DNA of 64,000 nt, from contig NZ_BAPT01000006.1 in NCBI RefSeq assembly GCF_025995235.1, positions 124,001 to 188,000 of the forward strand. The letters are read 5' to 3'. This DNA is from Ameyamaea chiangmaiensis (lineage in GTDB: Bacteria; Pseudomonadota; Alphaproteobacteria; Acetobacterales; Acetobacteraceae). The translations under genes were made by a program, and so were the position numbers. Shown one piece after another: positions 1 through 7,213 of this stretch (position 1 is its first letter; each line of letters begins with the position of its first letter). The notes below the pieces were generated by a model, which was not told the DNA's origin, searched no databases, and was given only the letters and a program-made list of their open reading frames with translations.

Positions 1-282
1 GATGACACATCCTCGCGTTTCAAGGTCAGCCCTGATTTCAGCTGTATGGGCTGCGGCATCATCATCAAATGGCAATACAGACAGACGTGCAGCAAAATGC
101 TCAACCTCACGTCGCGTCCTTGCCGGACTTTGAGATTTTTCGGCTCCATAGAGAAGCTCGTAAAGTATGACGTCCGAGATACAGAGGGCCTCGGCGTTTT
201 CGTTAAAACGTGCGCGCAGCCCCTGTGGACGATCCCGCAGGACACGGATACAGAAGTTCGTATCCAGAAGATAACGAAGCAT
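1..282 (-). CDS. vapC: VapC-type PIN-domain toxin (partial, 3' end outside window)
   Basis: Predicted RNA-cleaving toxin of a VapBC toxin-antitoxin pair. Its first 94 residues are visible, and the C-terminus lies beyond the left edge of the window. The start reads MLRYLLDTNFCI, the PIN opening with the first metal-binding Asp at residue 7. The stretch ISDVILYELLYGAEKS around residues 35-50 holds the conserved Glu, and the order is that of the tRNA(fMet)-endonuclease branch. The ATG at 282 overlaps the vapB stop by one base, so the two genes are translationally coupled. Regulation is probably through the vapB promoter and operator at 522-562. The catalytic C-terminal Asp residues cannot be checked here. 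The family call is firm; the cellular target is inferred from relatives. Confidence 0.85.
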   Translation of the reverse strand, partial: MLRYLLDTNFCIRVLRDRPQGLRARFNENAEALCISDVILYELLYGAEKSQSPARTRREVEHFAARLSVLPFDDDAAAHTAEIRADLETRGCVI

Positions 283-506
283 CAGAAGCTTTCGCGCTGC
301 TGCATCCGGGGCTGATCGCGCTCAGGCAATGAAGTGCCCGGGGCGGCAAAGAAGTCGTCCCATGCGGCATGTGCAGGCGCGATTATGCGACGCGCACCGT
401 CCGGAATAATCACGACATCTTTCAGGCTGACGTCAAACGCAACCGCCTTGGGCAGGCGCACGGCCTGCGAGCGATTGGACAGGAAAAGCGTGGTGCGGGC
501 GAGCAT
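282..506 (-). CDS. vapB: VapB-type antitoxin
   Basis: Small antitoxin of 74 residues that should bind VapC and also repress its own promoter. The N-terminal part LFLSNRSQAVRLPKAVAF is the SpoVT/AbrB-type swapped-hairpin DNA-binding signature of the VapB family. The C-terminal part, rich in Trp, Phe and charged residues, would wrap the toxin. Two starts are possible. An upstream ATG at 518 gives four extra residues. I prefer the ATG at 506 because the GGAGGG stretch that sits inside the longer reading is well placed as its ribosome binding site. The stop codon overlaps the vapC start. It is the first gene of the module, as is usual for VapBC. Confidence 0.85.
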   Translation of the reverse strand: MLARTTLFLSNRSQAVRLPKAVAFDVSLKDVVIIPDGARRIIAPAHAAWDDFFAAPGTSLPERDQPRMQQRESF

Positions 507-521
507 CATACCCTCCATATG

Positions 522-542
522 GGATATGCCGATGGTATATCC
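522..542. promoter_or_regulatory. Palindromic operator candidate of vapBC
   Basis: A perfect inverted repeat GGATAT-N9-ATATCC. Inside it, the CC and GG flanking the centre also pair, so 16 of 20 positions are symmetric. It covers the -10 box and ends about 16 bases before the vapB start. VapB-type antitoxins, alone or with VapC, are known to bind such repeats and autorepress, so this is the expected place and form for the operator. Confidence 0.6.
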
Positions 543-562
543 ACACTTTCGTCGACTGCCAA
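534..562 (-). promoter_or_regulatory. vapBC promoter (-35/-10)
   Basis: On the minus strand TTGGCA (562-557) is followed after exactly 17 bases by TATACC (539-534). These resemble the sigma-70 -35 and -10 boxes and lie about 30 bases upstream of the vapB start. The -10 box lies inside the operator-like palindrome at 522-542. Read by eye; no transcript data. Confidence 0.6.
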
Positions 563-602
563 CAGAATTCGGTCGCTACACAGACCCTACCCGTTTCCCC
601 CC

Positions 603-1781
603 TTACGCCGCCCCGCGATCCATCAGCATCTGGCTCACCGCCGTCCGGAACGGCGGCAGGGCTTGCGCCAGTCGCAGGCCCGCGCGGCGCAGCGCCATGA
701 ACGGGGCTTCGTCACGGGTGTAGAGTGTTGCGATGCCGTTTGTGGCGGCAAACAGGGGGGCGGTGTCGCGGCGGTGCTGCCATTCGAACTGGCGCAGGGG
801 TGCCCGCGCGCCCGGGTCGTCGGCGTTGGACAGGGCGGCGACCAGGGTCTGCTGCCCGCGCAGGCCGAGGTTGAAACCATGCGCCGTGATCGGGTGCATG
901 CCGACCGCCGCGTCGCCGACCAGTGCCAGACGGTGGGCGGCGAAGCGATGCGCGTAGACGGCCTTCAGCGGATAGATATGCCGCGTGCTAACCAGTCGCA
1001 TCGCGCCCAGACGGTTGCCGACCCGGCGCATGATGTCGTCGTTGAAGGCGGACTGTTCCAGTTGCGCCAGACGTCGGATCTCATCATCGGGCAGGGTCAG
1101 GACCAGTGACGACGCGCCGCCGTTGACCGGCAGCAGCGCGATCGTCTGGCCCGCGTCAAACCACTGGGTGGCGATGTGGTGATGCGGCGACTCATGCGCC
1201 ATGCGGCACACCAGGATCGAGCGGTGGAAATCGTGCACGATGGCGCCGATGCCGCACATCGCCCGCACGCGGGAAAAGCGGCCGTCGGCGCCGACCACCA
1301 GCCGCGCGGACAGGGTGTCGCCGCCGCTGACCACCTCGGTGCTCAGCGGGCGCGTGCGGATCGCGTCCACACCCGCGCCGGCGCGCAGGCGCAGCGCGGG
1401 TCGGGCGGCGGCGGCGTCGAACAGCGCCTTGCGGATCATGTGGTTGGACACCAGCGTCCCCAGCGCCTCGACCCCGTCGGGCGTATCGTCGGGAAGGTCG
1501 AAGATCAGCGGCTGGCGCGCGCCGTCCCGCCCGGTCTCGACCCGTGCCTCGCGCAGGGGGGATTTGCCGACATCGGGAATATCGTCCCACGCGCCGAAGG
1601 CACGCAGTTGCGCGACGGCGTGATGGGTCAGGGCGATTTCGCGGCCGTCGAAGGCCGGATTGGCCAGCGCGTGTTCGGGCGTGGGATCGACCAGCGTGAC
1701 GCCGAAGCCCGCGTCGTCAAGCGACAGGGCCAGCGCCAGCCCGACCGGGCCTGCCCCCGCGATCACCACATCCCGGGTCAT
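603..1781 (-). CDS. UbiH/UbiF/VisC-family FAD hydroxylase (UbiM-like candidate)
   Basis: FAD-dependent aromatic-ring hydroxylase of 392 residues, probably acting in ubiquinone biosynthesis. The ADP-binding GAGPVGLAL lies at residues 9-17, the middle motif GADGRFSRVR at 164-173, and the flavin/ribityl motif GDAAVGMHPITAHGFN begins at residue 289. That last motif has Val where most UbiH members have His, and the MHP-TAHGFN form resembles the UbiM subgroup as I remember it; this subgroup call is an inference. The start ATG at 1781 overlaps the stop of the upstream nitroreductase (ATGA), so the pair is translationally coupled. No signal peptide or membrane segment is visible. Confidence 0.8.
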   Translation of the reverse strand: MTRDVVIAGAGPVGLALALSLDDAGFGVTLVDPTPEHALANPAFDGREIALTHHAVAQLRAFGAWDDIPDVGKSPLREARVETGRDGARQPLIFDLPDDTPDGVEALGTLVSNHMIRKALFDAAAARPALRLRAGAGVDAIRTRPLSTEVVSGGDTLSARLVVGADGRFSRVRAMCGIGAIVHDFHRSILVCRMAHESPHHHIATQWFDAGQTIALLPVNGGASSLVLTLPDDEIRRLAQLEQSAFNDDIMRRVGNRLGAMRLVSTRHIYPLKAVYAHRFAAHRLALVGDAAVGMHPITAHGFNLGLRGQQTLVAALSNADDPGARAPLRQFEWQHRRDTAPLFAATNGIATLYTRDEAPFMALRRAGLRLAQALPPFRTAVSQMLMDRGAA

Positions 1782-2398
1782 GACCGCTCCTTGCGCGGGA
1801 TGTCGGCGCCGAAGACGGGCGGCGTGCCGTCCCAGATCGCGCGGTAATCGGCGATGTCCGGGCGTTTGGGGGCGTGCGGCTTGCCGTCGGGCGTGCCGAC
1901 GAACAGGAATCCGGCCAGGCGGTGCGGCGCGTGAAAGCCCAGCGCACCGGCCACGGCGGGGTCTTCGACCATGTCGCCGCTGACCCAGACGCCGCCGAAG
2001 CCTTCGGCGTGCAGGGCGTTGAGCACGTTCATCGCACCCGCAGCGACGGCCATGTCCTGTTCCCACAGCGGGATTTTGTCGTCGGGGCGCAGATGCATGC
2101 CCAGCGCGATCGTCATCGGCATGGTGGAGAAGCGGTTGCGGCGCTTGTCGATCTTCTTGGACGCGACATCGGGATCGCGGGCCAGCATCCCGGCGACGAT
2201 CAGCTCGGCCAGAACGGCGCGATGCGGACCGCGCACCACGACATAGCGCCAGGGCCGCAGCTTGCCGTGGTCGGGCGCGCGCAGGCCGGTGGCCAGGATC
2301 CGGTCCAGCGTCGCCCCTTCGGGCGCGGGTTCGGCCAGAGCGTCGGTGGAGGCACGCGACAGCAACATGTCGATGGGTGTCATGTCGGGCAACGTCAT
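1778..2398 (-). CDS. Nitroreductase-family FMN oxidoreductase (YdjA-like)
   Basis: Protein of 206 residues from the small nitroreductase family, which uses FMN and NAD(P)H. The stretch RAPDHGKLRPWRYVVV, near residues 34-49, is the FMN-phosphate and substrate signature of the YdjA branch. FGGVWVSGD further on matches the family's later conserved block. I place the start at 2398, where GGAG lies six bases upstream. A longer reading to 2530 adds an unrelated low-similarity tail and has no better signal. The stop overlaps the start of the following FAD hydroxylase by four bases. The true substrate is unknown; a link with quinone chemistry is suggested only by the coupling to its neighbour. Confidence 0.8.
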   Translation of the reverse strand: MTLPDMTPIDMLLSRASTDALAEPAPEGATLDRILATGLRAPDHGKLRPWRYVVVRGPHRAVLAELIVAGMLARDPDVASKKIDKRRNRFSTMPMTIALGMHLRPDDKIPLWEQDMAVAAGAMNVLNALHAEGFGGVWVSGDMVEDPAVAGALGFHAPHRLAGFLFVGTPDGKPHAPKRPDIADYRAIWDGTPPVFGADIPRKERS

Positions 2399-2585
2399 GG
2401 AAAACTCCGCAGCAACGCAAGGGGGCGGCATGATGCCCCATCTGACCCGGATTTGAAAACGTCCGTATGCGCCGCGCGTTGGCATCAGGGCCTGTCCGCG
2501 CACCTTTTCACAGATAGAGGAAAGCCACATCCATCAGCACGGGCCGAGGTGGCCTTGCGGACGACGATCCTGTAGGAAGAGGGCC

Positions 2586-3182
2586 ATGAACGCACCGCGC
2601 ACAGCCTCCGTCCACCGCGTGACCGGCGAGACCGACATCCACGTTGCCATCAATCTCGACGGCACGGGCGATTCCCGCATCGAAACGGGGATCGGCTTCC
2701 TTGATCACATGCTGACCGCGCTGGCGCGGCACGGCCTGTTCGATCTGGAGATCGTGGCCAAGGGCGACCTGCATATCGATTTCCACCATACGACCGAGGA
2801 TATCGGGATCGCGCTGGGTCAGGCGTTCGCGAAGGCGATCGGGGACAAGCGCGGTATCCGCCGCTTCGGCTCGGCTCTCGCGCCGCTGGACGAAGCCTTG
2901 AGCGAAGTGGTGGTGGACATTTCCGGCCGCCCCTATCTGGCGTGGAGCGTCACGTTCCCGTCGGAGAAGATCGGCGTGATGGACACCGAACTGTTCGAGG
3001 AATTCTATCGTGGTTTCGCCATGGCGGCCATGATCACCCTGCACGTCACCAGCAAGGCTGGGCGCAATTCACATCACATTGCGGAGGCCGGGTTCAAGGC
3101 CACGGCCCGCGCCCTGCGCATGGCGGCCGAGGCCGACCCCCGCGCGGCAGGCGCGATCCCGTCGACCAAGGGCGTGCTGTGA
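2586..3182 (+). CDS. hisB: Imidazoleglycerol-phosphate dehydratase
   Basis: Sixth step of histidine synthesis: dehydration of imidazole glycerol phosphate to imidazole acetol phosphate. At 198 residues it is the monofunctional HisB form without the phosphatase domain. The metal-binding signatures are all present: GIGFLDHM at 35-42, a DLHIDFHHTTED block from residue 61, and SHHIAEA near residue 164. It opens the his operon. The stop overlaps the GTG start of the next gene. The start has an AAGAGGG-like Shine-Dalgarno a few bases upstream (AGGAAGAGGGCC before ATG). Confidence 0.97.
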   Translation: MNAPRTASVHRVTGETDIHVAINLDGTGDSRIETGIGFLDHMLTALARHGLFDLEIVAKGDLHIDFHHTTEDIGIALGQAFAKAIGDKRGIRRFGSALAPLDEALSEVVVDISGRPYLAWSVTFPSEKIGVMDTELFEEFYRGFAMAAMITLHVTSKAGRNSHHIAEAGFKATARALRMAAEADPRAAGAIPSTKGVL

Positions 3183-3565
3183 AGCTCTACACCCCCTTCT
3201 TCGCCCCCGAGTCGGACCGGCCGCCGGTGCTGGTGGTCGAACGGCCGTCGCTGCGGGTTCTGGTGTTCGGCTGGCTGGGCCTTGTGTTCCACGGGGCATG
3301 GATGCCCGGGCTTCTGGCCGGGGCCGCCACGGTCGCGCTGCACCTGTTGCCCGCGTCCGGCGTCGTGGTGGGGGCGCTGGCGGCGGGGCTGCATCTGGGC
3401 CTGTCGGCGTTCACGCCCGACATCCGGCGCTGGGACCTGCGGCTGCGCGGCTATCGGGCGCAGAAGGTCGTGGCCGGACCCGATCGCGACACGGCGTTGC
3501 TGCGGCTTCTGGACCGTCACCCGCCGACCCTGAACGGCGATGCGACCGTGATGGGCGCCGCGTGA
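3179..3565 (+). CDS. DUF2628-like small membrane protein in the his operon
   Basis: Protein of 128 residues starting with GTG at 3179. The GTGA overlap with the hisB stop decides the start, since no ATG is available in frame. It contains two to three hydrophobic segments between about residues 25 and 80 (VLVFGWLGLVFHG, then LLAGAATVALHLL and VVVGALAAGLHLG). The tail is charged and carries an RRWDLRLRGY stretch, so it is a likely inner-membrane protein. The opening, LYTPFF...PVLVVERPSLRVLVFGWLGLV, resembles DUF2628 proteins that sit in alphaproteobacterial his operons. Function unknown; no histidine enzyme motif is present. Its stop overlaps the hisH start by one base, so it is translated as part of the operon. 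Confidence 0.75.
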   Translation: MKLYTPFFAPESDRPPVLVVERPSLRVLVFGWLGLVFHGAWMPGLLAGAATVALHLLPASGVVVGALAAGLHLGLSAFTPDIRRWDLRLRGYRAQKVVAGPDRDTALLRLLDRHPPTLNGDATVMGAA

Positions 3566-4218
3566 TGGCGCGTCGCTCCTCCATCGTGGTGATCGATTAC
3601 AATGGCGGCAACCTTGCGTCGGCGGCGCAGGCGCTGACGCGCGCCGCGTTCGACAGCGGCATCGACGCCGACGTCACCATCACCGCCGATCCGGACGCCG
3701 TGCGCGCGGCGGACCGCATCGTGTTGCCCGGTCAGGGCGCGTTTGCCGACTGCGCCGCCGGGATTGCAAACGTCCCCGGGCTGCGTGCGATCATCGAGGA
3801 ACAGACCGCCGCCGGCGTGCCGTTTCTGGGCATCTGCGTGGGTATGCAGCTGATGGCCGAACGTGGGCTGGAGTTCGGTGAAACGCCCGGCTTCTGCTGG
3901 ATTCGCGGCGAGATCGCGCCGATGGAGGCACCGGGGTTGCGGCTGCCGCAGATGGGCTGGAACCAGTTGTCCTTCACGCCCGGCGCACACCCGCTGACCG
4001 AGGGTCTGGCGCCCGACGCGCACGTCTATTTCGTCCATTCCTACGCCCTGCGCGGGCACGACACGGACGAACTGGTCGCGACCACCGAGTATGGCGGGGC
4101 GGTACCGGCCATCGTCGCGCGTGGCAACCGCGCCGGCACGCAGTTCCATGTGGAAAAGAGCCAGCGGACGGGCCTGCGGATTCTGGCCAATTTCCTGCGC
4201 TGGACACCGGCGCCGTGA
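3565..4218 (+). CDS. hisH: Imidazole glycerol phosphate synthase, glutaminase subunit
   Basis: Glutamine amidotransferase that feeds ammonia to HisF in the fifth step of histidine synthesis. At 217 residues it has the usual length. The class-I triad is visible: nucleophile Cys91 in GICVGMQ, His195 in TQFHVEKSQ and Glu197. The oxyanion-strand PGQGAF lies near residue 55. The ATG at 3565 shares one base with the preceding stop codon; a GTG one codon upstream is an alternative. The stop overlaps the GTG start of the acetyltransferase-HisA fusion. Confidence 0.96.
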   Translation: MARRSSIVVIDYNGGNLASAAQALTRAAFDSGIDADVTITADPDAVRAADRIVLPGQGAFADCAAGIANVPGLRAIIEEQTAAGVPFLGICVGMQLMAERGLEFGETPGFCWIRGEIAPMEAPGLRLPQMGWNQLSFTPGAHPLTEGLAPDAHVYFVHSYALRGHDTDELVATTEYGGAVPAIVARGNRAGTQFHVEKSQRTGLRILANFLRWTPAP

Positions 4219-5549
4219 CGACGGTCGAGGATCAGCGCCACGCCGAGCGCGTCACGGCCCTCAGCGAGGACGACCTGCACGCCCTGTGCGAGGCCACGGG
4301 AGCCGCGATCCTCGACGGCGGCGGCTTTGGCTGGCTCAACGTCCCGAGCCGCGCGGTGCTGGAGCGGTATTTTCGCGGCCTTCTGCTGGTACCCGAGCGC
4401 ATCCTGTTCGTCGCCCGGCTGAATGGCGAGATCGTGGGCGCGGCCCAGATCGTGCGCCCGCCGCGCAACAACGAGGCGCAGGGCATGTGCGCGGCGCTGA
4501 CCCATCTGTACATCGCACCCTATGCGCGCCGACGCGGGCTGGGGCGGCTTCTGGTCGAACTGGCGGAGGAATGCGCCCGCGCCATGGGCTATCAGGTGCT
4601 CAACCTCGACGTGCGCGAAACCCAGGCCGGTGCGATCGCGCTGTTCCATGCGGCGGGTTTCCACCACTGGGGCACGCATCCGTCCTATGCCCGCGCCGAA
4701 GGCCAGACACTGAAGGGTCTGTTCATGACCAAGCAGCTCAAGGACGACGTCCGCCGTGCGACCGCCCGCTCCACCCTTGCTCAGGACCCGTCAAGCGCCG
4801 CCATGACCACTCCCTCCGCCCTGACCCTCTACCCCGCCATCGACCTCAAGGACGGACACTGCGTACGTCTGCGCCGGGGCGAGATGGACGACGCCACCGT
4901 CTATTCCGATGATCCGGGCGCGCAGGCCCGTGCCTGGTGCGCGGCCGGATGCCCGTGGCTGCACGTGGTCGACCTCAACGGCGCCTTTGCCGGTCGCTCG
5001 GCCAATGTCGCGGCGATCGAGGCGATCATCGCCAATGCCACCGTCCCGGTGCAGCTTGGCGGCGGCCTGCGCGACATGGCGACGATCGGGCGCTGGCTCG
5101 ACCTCGGGGTGACGCGCGTCATCCTCGGCAGCGTCGCCGTCAAGGACCCCGCGCTTGTGCGCGAGGCCTGCCGCGCCTTTCCCGGCCGCGTGGTCGCGGG
5201 CATCGACGCGCGCGCCGGACGCGTCGCGACCGAGGGCTGGGCCGAGGTATCGGACATGGAGGCCACCGAACTGGCGCTTCGAATGCAGGATGCCGGTGTC
5301 GCCGCGATCATCTTCACCGAGATCAGCCGCGACGGCATGCTGTCCGGACTCGACCTCGACCAGACATCGGCGCTGGCCAACACGCTCAGCGTCCCCGTGA
5401 TCGCCAGTGGCGGCGTCGGCACGCTCGACCATCTGGTGGCCCTGCGCGAGGCGGCGACGGCAGCACCGGGCATCAGCGGCGTGATCGTCGGCCGCGCGCT
5501 GTATGACGGGCGGATCGACGTGCGCGACGCCCTGCGGGTTCTGCGCTGA
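4215..5549 (+). CDS. hisA: GNAT acetyltransferase fused to phosphoribosylformimino-AICAR isomerase (HisA)
   Basis: Single open frame of 444 codons. Residues 1-180 form a GNAT domain with the acetyl-CoA pyrophosphate loop RRRGLG at 105-110 and the late motif ETQAGAIALFHAAGF. After a linker of about 20 residues rich in Ala, Arg and Ser, a full HisA begins at Met197 (base 4803), with PAIDLKDG, LGGGLRD, a catalytic-loop EISRDGM and IASGGVG. HisA is the (beta-alpha)8 isomerase that opens the ProFAR ring. No stop codon separates the domains, and no convincing Shine-Dalgarno precedes Met197, so a fusion protein is likely. Internal initiation at 4803 cannot be excluded. The GTG start overlaps the hisH stop; the stop overlaps the hisF start. 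The acetyl acceptor is unknown. Confidence 0.9.
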   Translation: MTTVEDQRHAERVTALSEDDLHALCEATGAAILDGGGFGWLNVPSRAVLERYFRGLLLVPERILFVARLNGEIVGAAQIVRPPRNNEAQGMCAALTHLYIAPYARRRGLGRLLVELAEECARAMGYQVLNLDVRETQAGAIALFHAAGFHHWGTHPSYARAEGQTLKGLFMTKQLKDDVRRATARSTLAQDPSSAAMTTPSALTLYPAIDLKDGHCVRLRRGEMDDATVYSDDPGAQARAWCAAGCPWLHVVDLNGAFAGRSANVAAIEAIIANATVPVQLGGGLRDMATIGRWLDLGVTRVILGSVAVKDPALVREACRAFPGRVVAGIDARAGRVATEGWAEVSDMEATELALRMQDAGVAAIIFTEISRDGMLSGLDLDQTSALANTLSVPVIASGGVGTLDHLVALREAATAAPGISGVIVGRALYDGRIDVRDALRVLR

Positions 5550-6313
5550 TGCTGAAACTGCGCGTCATTCCCTGTCTGGACGTCAAAAACGGCCGCGTGG
5601 TCAAGGGCGTCAATTTCGTCTCCCTGCGCGACGCGGGCGATCCGGTCGAACAGGCAGCCCTGTATGACGCCGCAGGCGCGGACGAACTGACGTTTCTCGA
5701 CATCACCGCCAGCCATGAAAACCGCGACACGATCCTCGATGTCGTCTCGCGCACGGCGGAGCGGATTTTTCTGCCGCTGACCGTGGGCGGCGGGGTGCGC
5801 GCGCCCGAGGACATGCGCCGACTGCTGCTGGCCGGCGCCGACAAGTGCGCCATGAACTCCGCCGCTGTCACCCGGCCCGATCTGGTGAACGAGGCCGCAA
5901 ACAGGTTCGGCCGGCAATGCGTGGTCGTGGCCATCGACGCGCGCGCCGACGGCCGAGGCGGCTGGGAGGTCTATACCCATGGCGGCCGCACACCGACAGG
6001 CATCGACGCAATCGCATGGTGCCGCGACGTGGCCAGTCGCGGCGCGGGCGAGATCCTGCTGACCAGCATGGACCGCGACGGCACGGGCAGCGGCTTCGAC
6101 CTCGACCTGCTGCGCGCCGCCGAAAGCGCTGTGCGCGTGCCGATCGTGGCGTCCGGCGGGGTCGGCTCGGCGCAGCATTTCGTCGAGGGCGCACGCGCGG
6201 GCGCAACCGGCCTGCTGGCCGCGAGCGTGTTTCATTTCGGCCAGTTGACTATCCCCGGCGTGAAGGACACGCTGCGTCAGGCTGGCCTGCCGGTCCGTCC
6301 CCACGGATCCTGA
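5549..6313 (+). CDS. hisF: Imidazole glycerol phosphate synthase, cyclase subunit
   Basis: Cyclase partner of HisH. It converts PRFAR and ammonia to imidazole glycerol phosphate and AICAR. The 254-residue (beta-alpha)8 barrel carries both catalytic aspartates: Asp11 in PCLDVKNGRVVKG and Asp130 in VVVAIDARAD. The phosphate-binding motifs TVGGGVR and IVASGGVGS are also present. The ATG at 5549 shares one base with the stop of the fusion gene, so translation is coupled. The gene is followed by a 48-base gap before hisE. Confidence 0.97.
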   Translation: MLKLRVIPCLDVKNGRVVKGVNFVSLRDAGDPVEQAALYDAAGADELTFLDITASHENRDTILDVVSRTAERIFLPLTVGGGVRAPEDMRRLLLAGADKCAMNSAAVTRPDLVNEAANRFGRQCVVVAIDARADGRGGWEVYTHGGRTPTGIDAIAWCRDVASRGAGEILLTSMDRDGTGSGFDLDLLRAAESAVRVPIVASGGVGSAQHFVEGARAGATGLLAASVFHFGQLTIPGVKDTLRQAGLPVRPHGS

Positions 6314-6361
6314 AGCCGCGCGGCGCGTTTCCTCGCCACGTTTTCCGTCATCGAAGAGTCC

Positions 6362-6835
6362 ATGCCAAAGATCACCAAGAGCACCGCGAAGAAATCCGCC
6401 GTCAAGAAGGATCCGGGCCGCAAGGTCCCCGTCAAGGTTGCCAAGGCACCCAAGACCGCCAAGGCGGCGCGCTCGGCCGCCATCGCCACGCCGCCCACAG
6501 GCGCCGATGCCATGGTCGTCGACCGCCTGTTCGCCACGGTGCAGAGCCGGCGCGGCGCGGACCCGGCCAGCAGCCATTCCGCGCGTCTTCTGGCGCGCGG
6601 CACGCACAAGATCGCGCAGAAATTCGGCGAGGAAGCGGTTGAATGCCTGATCGAGGCGGTGGCCGGCAACGCGCGCGAACTGATCGGCGAAAGTGCCGAC
6701 GTTCTCTACCACCTCGTGGTCATGTGGGTGGACGCGGGTATTCACCCCGAGGATGTCTGGTCCGAATTGCAGCGCCGCGAAGGCACGAGTGGCATCGCTG
6801 AAAAGGCCAGCCGCCCGCGAGATCCGCTCGGCTGA
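6362..6835 (+). CDS. hisE: Phosphoribosyl-ATP pyrophosphatase with basic N-terminal tail
   Basis: Second step of histidine synthesis: hydrolysis of PR-ATP to PR-AMP. The catalytic MazG-like helix is clear, with GTHKIAQKFGEEAVE at about 80-95 and the following ESADVLYHL. HisE proteins are usually about 90-110 residues; this one reads 157. The excess is an N-terminal tail of about 45 residues made almost only of Lys, Ala, Pro, Thr and Val, with KKSAVKK and KAPKTAKAA segments, resembling histone-H1-like tails. An alternative ATG at 6512 (MVVDRLFATV) would remove the tail. The coding-like high-GC pattern upstream favours but does not prove the long form. Last gene of the his operon. Confidence 0.93.
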   Translation: MPKITKSTAKKSAVKKDPGRKVPVKVAKAPKTAKAARSAAIATPPTGADAMVVDRLFATVQSRRGADPASSHSARLLARGTHKIAQKFGEEAVECLIEAVAGNARELIGESADVLYHLVVMWVDAGIHPEDVWSELQRREGTSGIAEKASRPRDPLG

Positions 6836-6847
6836 CGACGGCCCCGG

Positions 6848-7108
6848 TCAGCCCGGTCGGCGCGCCTTTCGTCGGGCGGGCGCGGGTTTGAACATCGCAC
6901 GACAGCGCGGCGAGAGCCGATCGATCTTCTGTTCCATGCAGGCCGTGATCTTAGCCACGTTAGGAATGGCGAATGTACACAGCCTGATGGCGTCCCCGCG
7001 GCAGGCCGCCGTTTGTTCGGCCCGGGTCGCCGCGTGCGCGGCCCCGGACGCGAACGCGGCGAACCCCGCCACCACCCAGCACAGTACGGTCCCACGCATC
7101 CGTCGCAT
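6848..7108 (-). CDS. Small exported cysteine-containing protein, function unknown
   Basis: Predicted secreted protein of about 86 residues. A positively charged start (MRRMRG) is followed by a hydrophobic core and AHA, a typical signal peptide cleaved around residue 26. The mature part has four cysteines in the order ACRGDAIRLC, ITACM and SPRCRAMF, a spacing seen in small alphaproteobacterial Cys-rich proteins, and ends in a basic tail. Start choice is uncertain: ATG at 7108, GTG at 7111 (best spaced from an AGAGGG) and GTG at 7120 are all in frame. It is convergent with hisE, only 12 bases away, and no partner is visible. Confidence 0.6.
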   Translation of the reverse strand: MRRMRGTVLCWVVAGFAAFASGAAHAATRAEQTAACRGDAIRLCTFAIPNVAKITACMEQKIDRLSPRCRAMFKPAPARRKARRPG

Positions 7109-7213
7109 CACGGCGATCACCCTCTGTCATTTCCGACAGTGTGACGACGCCCGCAGACGCCGCCATGAGCTATGTCAAGCGCACCGTTGCCCGGTCGCGC
7201 CGACGCGCGATCC

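Noticed and set aside
603..2441. 612-codon reading joining the FAD hydroxylase to upstream sequence
   Set aside because: The N-terminal 220 codons are an out-of-frame shadow of the nitroreductase; the FAD fold begins at 1781.
4901..6745. Minus-strand open frame of 614 codons
   Set aside because: It lies wholly antisense to hisA, hisF and hisE, has Arg/Ala/Gly-rich composition and no family motif; long antisense frames are common at this GC content.
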